DNA of 64,000 nucleotides. Source: Bhargavaea ullalensis (lineage in GTDB: Bacteria > Bacillota > Bacilli > Bacillales_A > Planococcaceae). Of the stretch, positions 15,329 to 21,910 are shown in pieces. The DNA lies in the NCBI RefSeq assembly GCF_040545425.1, contig NZ_JBEPLW010000002.1; one strand, written 5' to 3'. Both the position numbers and the translations under genes were made by a program. A model generated the notes under the pieces. The model did not search any database and was not told the DNA's origin. It saw nothing but the letters and a program-made list of their open reading frames with translations. The first letter of the stretch is position 1. Each line of letters opens with the position of its first letter.

Positions 15329-16505
15329 ACCGATGAATACAACAATGGATGACCTGCTCGACAACCCGTTTGACCTGAAACCGGAAGCGGCGCTGCTTCC
15401 GGAAGAAATGCAGACACAGGCGCCGGCCAAGCCGGGGGTCAAACTGATGGACCGTCTGAGTGAGGAAGAACGGGAAAAAGCGAAGGAGCTGGCCAAACAG
15501 ATTCCGGCGGGCGACTATGAAGCGATTCTGACCTACGGCGCCAACGCGCAAAATCAGCTTTCATCCTTTTCCCACAAAATGCTTGATCATGTGCAGGCCA
15601 AGGACATCGGGCCCGTCGGCGACATTTTGAGCGACCTGATGGGCAAGCTGAACGCCATCGATCCGGAAGACCTCAGCATGGAAAAGAAAAGCGGTCTGAA
15701 AAAGCTGTTCGGCCGCGTCCAGCGTTCCGTCCAGGAGATGATGACGAAGTACCAGAAACTGAGCACCCAGGTGGACCGGATCGGCATCCAACTGGAACAT
15801 TCCAAGCGCGGGCTCATCGAGGACGTCCATATGCTCGACAATCTGTATGAGCAGAACAAGGCGTATTTCCAGGCACTGAACGTCTATATCGCCGCGGCCG
15901 AGCTTAAGCGGGATGAAATCGTCACCGAAATTCTGCCGAAGATGCGTGCGGAAGCGGAGGCCTCCAACGACCAGATGGCACTCCAGGATGTGAATGACAT
16001 GGCCCAGTTCGTGGACCGTCTTGAAAAACGGATCTACGACCTCCAGCTGTCCCGCCAGATCACCATTCAGAGTGCGCCGCAGATCCGGATGATCCAGCAG
16101 ACGAACCAGACGCTCGCAGAGAAGATCCAGTCGTCGATCATGACATCCATCCCTCTCTGGAAAAACCAGATCGCCATCGCGCTGACGCTCAATCGACAGC
16201 GCCAGGCCGTGGAATCCCAGAAGCTTGTCACGAAGACGACAAACGACCTGCTGCTCCGCAACTCCGAAATGCTGAAGATGAATTCGATCGAAACCGCCAA
16301 AGAGAACGAACGCGGCATCGTCGAGATTGACACGCTGAAAAAGACTCAGGAAAACCTGATCTCGACAATCGAGGAAACGCTGGCGATCCAGGCAGACGGC
16401 CGTGCCAAGCGCAAAGCCGCCGAAGCCGAAATCGCCCGGATGGAAGAAGAGCTCAAACAGCGCCTCATCGCCGTCGCCGACAAAGCGCAAGACCGTCCAT
16501 CATGA
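15303..16505 (+). CDS. TelA-like toxic anion resistance protein (YaaN type)
   Basis: A 400-residue, largely helical protein of the TelA/YaaN family, linked in some species to tellurite or antibiotic resistance. Family features include a conserved central stretch (VDRIGIQLEHSKRGLIEDVH) and QNQI/AIALTLNRQRQA-type residues near 300. No signal peptide or membrane helix is present. I chose the ATG at 15303, which has GGAAGGAG 9 bases upstream inside the end of xpaC; an upstream start at 15255 has no binding site. The overlap implies translational coupling with xpaC. Confidence 0.88.
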   Translation: MTENRSAHEPMNTTMDDLLDNPFDLKPEAALLPEEMQTQAPAKPGVKLMDRLSEEEREKAKELAKQIPAGDYEAILTYGANAQNQLSSFSHKMLDHVQAKDIGPVGDILSDLMGKLNAIDPEDLSMEKKSGLKKLFGRVQRSVQEMMTKYQKLSTQVDRIGIQLEHSKRGLIEDVHMLDNLYEQNKAYFQALNVYIAAAELKRDEIVTEILPKMRAEAEASNDQMALQDVNDMAQFVDRLEKRIYDLQLSRQITIQSAPQIRMIQQTNQTLAEKIQSSIMTSIPLWKNQIAIALTLNRQRQAVESQKLVTKTTNDLLLRNSEMLKMNSIETAKENERGIVEIDTLKKTQENLISTIEETLAIQADGRAKRKAAEAEIARMEEELKQRLIAVADKAQDRPS

Positions 16506-16518
16506 AAAGGATGATACA

Positions 16519-16567
16519 AAAGCAGCGCATGAAGAGGAATCATTCTCTTCATGCGCTGCTTTTTTGC
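16519..16567 (+). terminator. Terminator of the xpaC-telA operon
   Basis: Eighteen-base perfect arms (AAAGCAGCGCATGAAGAG) with an 8-base loop, then TTTTT. Confidence 0.93.
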
Positions 16568-16651
16568 TGTGGAATGCCGGTTTTGCCGGGGAAGAACGTG
16601 TGTTCTGTTTTTTTCGATTGACCGGATACAATCCCGATTCTAGTGGACATA

Positions 16652-16929
16652 CCCCGAAATTATGTTCCTTATTACGAAATCCGCCATGCTCCGATATTTT
16701 GTGCCTTACTCCGAATTTGACGGCCTTGCTCCGATTTTCGATCCCATACTCCGAAATCGGGCGCCATGCTCCGATATTTCGTTCCATGCTCCGAATTTGA
16801 CGGCCTTGCTCCGATTTTCGATCCCATACTCCGAAATCGGGCGCCATGCTCCGATATTCCGTTCCATACTCCGAATTTGACGGTCATCCTCCGAATTTGC
16901 ATCCCATACTCCGAAATTACGCCCCACTG
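16652..16929. repeat. Tandem array with an exact 20-bp period (CTCCGA core)
   Basis: Twelve copies of CTCCGA start every 20 bases without slippage, from 16689 to 16909; about two decayed units precede them. A typical unit reads CATACTCCGAAATCGGGCGC. Four unit types (ATTTTCGATCC, AATCGGGCGC, TATTTCGTTC and ATTTGACGGC endings) form an 80-bp super-repeat, present twice (16729-16808 and 16809-16888) with only a few differences. It fills the space between the telA terminator and the uspA-like gene. It has no CRISPR architecture, since there are no unrelated spacers, and no plausible coding role. Confidence 0.93.
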
Positions 16930-16944
16930 TCCCTTCCCAGTCTT

Positions 16945-17380
16945 TCATTTTACAATCAGGACCGGACAGTCGGCATATTGGACGACGTATTGGCTGACGC
17001 TGCCGAGAAGCGTGCCTTTTACCAAGGCCGCGGCTGCCGAGGATGATGAGGTCGATGCCGTGTTCATTGGCGTAGTCGATGAGGGCCTCGCCGGCATTTC
17101 CTTCCTGTTGGACAAAGCAGCAGGTTTCCTCATGGCCGGCCATGATTTTCTTCGCGTCGCCGATCGTTCTGCGGGCGGCTTCGTCCATTTTTTGTAGAAC
17201 GTCCTGGCTGAGTGAGGGGCCGAACAGGCTATACAGATCCATCGAGGGCGGGTCCGATACATGCATAACATGGACGTGAATCTTCCGGCCTTCCCGGATC
17301 AGTCCCGCCGCCTTCTCCAAGGCTTTCCTGCTGCAGTCGGATCCATCATACGCAACGAGCACCTGCTGAAACAAAGCCAA
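16945..17380 (-). pseudogene. Universal stress protein (UspA family), frameshifted
   Basis: The first frame, from the ATG at 17380, encodes a normal UspA start (QVLVAYDGSDCSRKALEKAA) through the nucleotide-binding LIILGSRGLG, then runs out of frame into the repeat array. The expected ending, VKGTLLGSVSQYVVQYADCP and then VLIVK with a stop at 16945, is intact in another frame. The break lies near 17021-17025. Restoring G-L-G-A-V-K requires five bases, which fits loss of GGTGC between two GGT copies. UspA proteins bind ATP and help stress survival; an intact version would have about 146 residues. It may be a true mutation or an assembly error. Confidence 0.8.
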
Positions 17381-17424
17381 TTCTAATCTCCTCTTTCTTC
17401 AGATTTTTAACATACCGCCGCTCG

Positions 17425-19308
17425 TTAATCCATGGAGGTGGCAAGCGCCAGGAGTTTCCGCAAAATGCGCACCGTCTCTTCCGAAAACCGTCCGAGGGAA
17501 TCGGCCGTGGCAGAGCGGTTCCCATACATCATCCTGAATGTTTCCAGCTGGCGTTCATCAACGGGTTGTGCGGACAGGAACAGGTGAATCACCGTGATTC
17601 CGGACTTTTCCGCTTCATTCACGGCCTCCGCCGTATCCACAATCCCGTTCTGCCCGTAACCGAACGCGGACGGCTCCCCGTCTGTGAAGATCAGCAAAAA
17701 CTTATGCTGTTCGGGCATCCGGATGAGTTGCCTCGCCATCCACCTGATCGCGAAGCCGTCCCGGTTGTCATCTCCCGGCTCTAGCGCCATGATCTTGTCT
17801 GCATCATCTTTTCCTGAATCGACAAAACGGTGGAGCCACTGAAACTCATTCGGCTGACTTTCTTTTGACGCAAGCCCGGCATCTTCCTGGTAGGATGCGA
17901 TGCCGTGTTTCACTTGGAGCGCGGTCAGGACGTCATGGAACAGAAGAACGGCTTTTCTCGTTTCGGGAAGTTTGTCCTCCATGGATCCCGAGCCGTCTAC
18001 CAGAAGGCCAAACACGGCATCCAACCGCTCGGACGGCCGCTGTTTCCGGTAAAAGGGCTTCGGTCTTTCGGATAAAAGGATCTCAAGCGGATTTCCGGAA
18101 AGACGGCCCATCGGCAGTCTGTCACGCCGGTCCTCCCGCTTTCGTTCGATTCTTTTCTTCATTTCCCGTTCAATTGACCGGACATACGGAGCAGATTCGT
18201 TCCGCCATTCCCGGATTGTATCCTTGTTTTCGCGAACCGGCACTGCAGCCGCTTCCCTTTCCCGGAAAACGACAGACTCATTTTCGCTCCCGAAACCTTT
18301 CGCGCGTTGCCATTCCACTGCCGCTTGTCCGGCTTCTTTTGCGGATGGCAGATGGTTCGTCTGCTCATCGGCGGCAGAGCGTCCCCTCCCCACCGATTGC
18401 ACATCCATCCCTGTCCGGCCTTCCCTTGAGGAAGACGATTCAGACTTGCCGTGCCGTCCGTGTTCAAGTTCATAGTCGAGATGGGGGCCCTTTTCCGACT
18501 TGTTGGCATCGTGCCATGTCCGGAACAGTTCCCGGAATGTCTCCTTCTCTTCCTCTTCCCCTGCTTCACCCGACTTCACACCCCGGTGGTAGTGAAAGCC
18601 GGACCGCCGATCCGCCACGGAATCTCCGATTGCGTAGAAGGTATGCAGCAGATCTTTTTTGAGCCGACCTTCCAATATGGGCAACAGGCGCTCCGCCACG
18701 CGGATGGAATCGATTGTCGAGCGGGAGTCAAATCCGCTGTAGATCACCGGGTCGGTCAACGCGGTGATTTCTCCGGCCGGGGCTTCCCCGCTGCCGTTCA
18801 GGATCAGATGAAAATGGTTGAACAGGGCATCCGCCCGGTGTGCGTGCCGGAGATTCACGGGAAACTGATTTCGGTGAAGGTCCGCATAGGCCTGCCGCCT
18901 GACTGCAAACGCACTTCTCGTTCCCGGCCGTCTTTTCATGACCTGATCGGACAGACGGAGCTCTTCAATCAAGAGGACCGTCTGACGCATCAGGTTTTCA
19001 AGAGGATGCCGCTCCATTTCGCCGGTGAATCTTCGCCAGGCGGCCAGATCAAATCCGGTCCAAAAACCCGATGAAAGCAAATAAATGTCCGACAGCCGGC
19101 CCGCTTCCCGGATCTCATCCGGACGGTGCCGCCAGAACACGCTCATTGCCATCTCAAGCGATTGCGGGCTGTATTCCAGCAATTTACGCTCTGTCAGGCG
19201 GATGTCGGGTTCACCGGAAAGCGCACGTGCGAGCCGCTCGTGACGAAGCCGTTCCCCTGCATTGATCTGCTCGTCGTTGAAGTCGATAAATCGTTTGATG
19301 GGTGTCAT
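17425..19308 (-). CDS. vWA-domain protein, NorD/YojO type
   Basis: The 627-residue protein pairs with the MoxR-type ATPase upstream. Its N-terminal part is helical, the middle (about residues 255-370) is charged and low in complexity, and the C-terminal 200 residues form a von Willebrand A domain with the MIDAS motif DGSGSMEDK and later TDGEPSAFGYG. MoxR/vWA pairs act as metal-dependent chaperones that insert or activate cofactors in partner complexes; NorQ/NorD act on nitric oxide reductase. I start at the ATG at 19308, a few bases after the ATPase stop; the longer frame begins inside that gene. The partner complex is not identifiable here. Confidence 0.85.
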   Translation of the reverse strand: MTPIKRFIDFNDEQINAGERLRHERLARALSGEPDIRLTERKLLEYSPQSLEMAMSVFWRHRPDEIREAGRLSDIYLLSSGFWTGFDLAAWRRFTGEMERHPLENLMRQTVLLIEELRLSDQVMKRRPGTRSAFAVRRQAYADLHRNQFPVNLRHAHRADALFNHFHLILNGSGEAPAGEITALTDPVIYSGFDSRSTIDSIRVAERLLPILEGRLKKDLLHTFYAIGDSVADRRSGFHYHRGVKSGEAGEEEEKETFRELFRTWHDANKSEKGPHLDYELEHGRHGKSESSSSREGRTGMDVQSVGRGRSAADEQTNHLPSAKEAGQAAVEWQRAKGFGSENESVVFREREAAAVPVRENKDTIREWRNESAPYVRSIEREMKKRIERKREDRRDRLPMGRLSGNPLEILLSERPKPFYRKQRPSERLDAVFGLLVDGSGSMEDKLPETRKAVLLFHDVLTALQVKHGIASYQEDAGLASKESQPNEFQWLHRFVDSGKDDADKIMALEPGDDNRDGFAIRWMARQLIRMPEQHKFLLIFTDGEPSAFGYGQNGIVDTAEAVNEAEKSGITVIHLFLSAQPVDERQLETFRMMYGNRSATADSLGRFSEETVRILRKLLALATSMD

Positions 19309-19315
19309 GGCGGAT

Positions 19316-20179
19316 TCACCGGATCCTCGTGCAGGCAAGGTCCATGACAAGCTGACGTTCGCCCCGGTCTTCCAGTTTTTCGGCCACCGCGTACCGGATC
19401 GCGCGCTCGGGACCGATGTGCAGCGCCAGTTCGGTCGCGTCGATCAGGCTCCGGATGGAGGCCGCCTCATCTTCCAGCAACCCGTTTCGGACCTGTTCGC
19501 GGAGATCTTCCGAAATGTCGAGCATCGTTTCGATGAGGACTGACGGCGCATCCGGAAATTCACTTTCCAGCAGATCCCGTGTTTCCTGCATGCCGAGATA
19601 AGGCACTTTGAACGCGATAAAACGGTTTTTCAGCGCCTCGTTCATCGGCACGGTTCCGACATACCCTTCGTTGATCGCGGCAATGACACCGAAGTCGGGA
19701 TGTGCGCGGATAACTTCTCCCGTGAATGGGTTGGTCAACATCCGGCGGTAGTCGAGCACACTGTGCAGGATCGGCAGCGTCTCGGGCTTCGCCATGTTGA
19801 TTTCGTCGATATAAAGCAGGTGGCCATTCTTCATGGCCCGGATGACCGGACCGTCGATGAATTCAATCTCTGTCCGGCCCTCTTTTTGGATGATCGTTTT
19901 GTAGCCGAGCAATGCCTCTGCATCCAGATCGACCGAGCAGTTCACCTGGTGGGCCGGCTGCGCAAAAAAGGCCGAGATGGAATCCGCCAGCTTCGTCTTG
20001 CCTGACCCGGTCGGCCCTTTCAGCAAAACCGGCCGGCGAATGACGACGGCCGTCAGGACATCTTCCCATAGATGAGGATCGGGCGACACGTAGCCCCCTG
20101 TCCCGATGAGTAATGCTTCATCCTCCCCGTGCCGGCGGGACAGCCGTTCCTTTCGTTCTTCTTCGATGATTGCCTCCAT
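19316..20179 (-). CDS. MoxR-type AAA+ ATPase, NorQ/YojN type
   Basis: A 287-residue AAA+ ATPase of the MoxR group. Walker A is GPTGSGKTKLAD near residue 55, Walker B is GHLLYIDEINMAKPE, sensor 1 lies in DFGVIAAINEG, and an arginine-rich LKNRF segment follows. With the vWA partner it probably remodels a metalloenzyme or membrane complex. The start ATG has GAGGTGG upstream. The pair lies downstream of odhAB on the same strand, as the yojN/yojO genes sit beside odhAB in B. subtilis, though a small gene intervenes here. Confidence 0.88.
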   Translation of the reverse strand: MEAIIEEERKERLSRRHGEDEALLIGTGGYVSPDPHLWEDVLTAVVIRRPVLLKGPTGSGKTKLADSISAFFAQPAHQVNCSVDLDAEALLGYKTIIQKEGRTEIEFIDGPVIRAMKNGHLLYIDEINMAKPETLPILHSVLDYRRMLTNPFTGEVIRAHPDFGVIAAINEGYVGTVPMNEALKNRFIAFKVPYLGMQETRDLLESEFPDAPSVLIETMLDISEDLREQVRNGLLEDEAASIRSLIDATELALHIGPERAIRYAVAEKLEDRGERQLVMDLACTRIR

Positions 20180-20236
20180 ACCAGATCCACCTCTCTATTT
20201 GAAAAGGCCCGGCGGTTTTCCCGCCGGACCTCCGGT

Positions 20237-20434
20237 TCATTCAAAATACGTTTTGTAATAGCCGGCCACCTTGCCGGTATTGTCTTTGACGAAGATGAAT
20301 TCGTCTGTTTCATTCTTCACTTCATATTCGTTGCCCGGCGTCAGGACGTTTGATACCAGGTATTTCGACGCATCGGTATGCGTGCATGTGACCGTCCGGA
20401 TTGCCGGGGCCTCTTTCCATTCCGTGAATTTCAT
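20237..20434 (-). CDS. Small DUF6501-like protein
   Basis: Sixty-five residues, MKFTEWKEAPAIRTVTCTHT onward, ending NTGKVAGYYKTYFE. This resembles a small conserved protein of Bacillales annotated as DUF6501; function unknown. The fold is probably all-beta. I chose the ATG at 20434 because AGGGGG lies about 9 bases before it; a longer open frame upstream lacks a binding site. It sits between odhB and the MoxR-type ATPase on the same strand. Confidence 0.75.
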   Translation of the reverse strand: MKFTEWKEAPAIRTVTCTHTDASKYLVSNVLTPGNEYEVKNETDEFIFVKDNTGKVAGYYKTYFE

Positions 20435-20586
20435 CGGCTTTTGCCCCCTTTTCACTGTCTTCATTATAACGGGTAACCGGGGTGAATTCAAAGGCAAACA
20501 GGCGGGCAACACTGCGTGAACCGTCATTCAGGCGGGCTGCACGCCATTTGGATCTTCTTCTCCCTTTTCCGTATCCTGAGCCCGCA

Positions 20587-20618
20587 AAAAAAAGCCCCCC
20601 GAAGGAGGCTTTTCACTT
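20587..20618 (-). terminator. Probable terminator downstream of odhB
   Basis: Just after the odhB stop, the minus strand reads AAAGCCTCCTTCGGGGGGCTTTTTTTTGC: a short GC-rich hairpin followed by a long T run. Confidence 0.8.
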
Positions 20619-20626
20619 ACTGATGA

Positions 20627-21877
20627 TCAAGAGCCGAGAAGGAGGTCTTCCGGGTTTTCGATCATTTCTTTGACGGTCTTCAGGAAGCCGACAGAGTCTT
20701 TGCCGTCGATGACGCGGTGGTCATACGAGAGGGCCACGTACATCATCGGACGGATTTCGACGTTGTCGCCGACTGCGACCGGGCGCTTCTGGATCGTGTG
20801 CATGCCGAGGATGCCCACTTGCGTGCCGTTGATGATCGGTGTGGAGAACAGCGATCCGAAGACGCCGCCGTTTGTGATCGTGAACGAGCCGCCGCTCAGG
20901 TCGGAGAGGGCCAGTTTCTTGTCACGTGCCTTGGCTGCAAGGCCGGCGATGTCTTTCTCGATTTCCGCGAAGTTCTTGCGGTCCGCGTCACGGACGACCG
21001 GTACGACCAGGCCTTCTTCGGTGGACACGGCGATGCCGATGTCGTAGAAGTTTTTCATGAGCAGGTCTGTGCCGTCAAGCTCCGAGTTGACGGCAGGATA
21101 TTGTTTCAGCGCCGCAACGACGGCTTTTGTGAAGAACGACATGAAGCCGAGGCGTGAACCGTATTTCTTCTCGAACTCGTCTTTTTTGCGCTTGCGCAGT
21201 TCCATGACGTTGGTCATGTCGATTTCGTTGAATGTCGTGAGCATCGCGGTCGACTGGCTGACTTCCAGCAGGCGGTTGGCGATGGTCTGGCGGCGGCGGG
21301 ACAGCTTCTGGCGAGTCACGCGGCCGGATTCTTCGTCTGAAGTCGGTGCTGCGGATTTTGCTGCGGGCTGCTGCGGCTTGGACTGCTGTTTCGGAGCAGC
21401 GGCTGCCGCTTCGACGTCCTGAACGCGCACACGTCCCATCGGGTCAACCGGCGTGATCGACGCAAGGTCGATGCCTTTTTCGCGCGCAAGTTTGCGTGCG
21501 GCCGGGCTTGCGATCGTGCGGTCGCTCGAGGAAGATTCTTCCTGGGCGGCTTCCGCAGCGGCCGGAGCGGCTGGAGCCGATTCTTTCGGTGCTTCCGTCT
21601 TCGGTGCTTCTGTTTTTGGAGCAGGAGCAGCGGCAGCGCCGGAACCTTCGCCGACTACAGCAATGGTCTGGCCGACTTCAACCGTGTCGCCTTCTTCTGC
21701 GAGGAGTTCCTGCACAACGCCGGCTTCCTCGGAAATGACTTCGACGTTGACTTTGTCTGTTTCAAGTTCAACGATGAATTCGCCTTTTTCAACTGTGTCG
21801 CCCGGCTGTTTCAGCCACTGGGCGATCGTTCCTTCCGTGATGGATTCAGCAAGTTCGGGCACTTTGATTTCTGCCAA
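20627..21877 (-). CDS. odhB: 2-oxoglutarate dehydrogenase E2, dihydrolipoyl succinyltransferase
   Basis: E2 of the 2-oxoglutarate dehydrogenase complex (416 residues) passes the succinyl group to CoA in the TCA cycle. A lipoyl domain with the modified lysine in VELETDKVNVEV (about residue 42) is followed by an Ala/Pro/Lys/Glu linker, a peripheral-subunit-binding domain (ASPAARKLAREKGIDL), a second linker and the catalytic domain, with the active-site SYDHRVIDGKDSVGFL near the C-terminus. The start is a TTG at 21877, served by AAGGAGG. It follows odhA after 33 bases, with a terminator downstream. The E3 gene is not in this window. Confidence 0.96.
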   Translation of the reverse strand: MAEIKVPELAESITEGTIAQWLKQPGDTVEKGEFIVELETDKVNVEVISEEAGVVQELLAEEGDTVEVGQTIAVVGEGSGAAAAPAPKTEAPKTEAPKESAPAAPAAAEAAQEESSSSDRTIASPAARKLAREKGIDLASITPVDPMGRVRVQDVEAAAAAPKQQSKPQQPAAKSAAPTSDEESGRVTRQKLSRRRQTIANRLLEVSQSTAMLTTFNEIDMTNVMELRKRKKDEFEKKYGSRLGFMSFFTKAVVAALKQYPAVNSELDGTDLLMKNFYDIGIAVSTEEGLVVPVVRDADRKNFAEIEKDIAGLAAKARDKKLALSDLSGGSFTITNGGVFGSLFSTPIINGTQVGILGMHTIQKRPVAVGDNVEIRPMMYVALSYDHRVIDGKDSVGFLKTVKEMIENPEDLLLGS

Positions 21878-21910
21878 GGTAGTTTCCTCCTTATGGTCAT
21901 GCAAATGGGA

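Noticed and set aside
16672..16902. Repeat peptide encoded by the 20-bp array
   Set aside because: Because 20 is not a multiple of three, reading the array gives a 20-residue repeat in every frame; no start or binding site supports it.
16652..16929. CRISPR array
   Set aside because: There are no unrelated spacers between identical repeats; units are directly tandem and themselves variable, and no cas gene is near.
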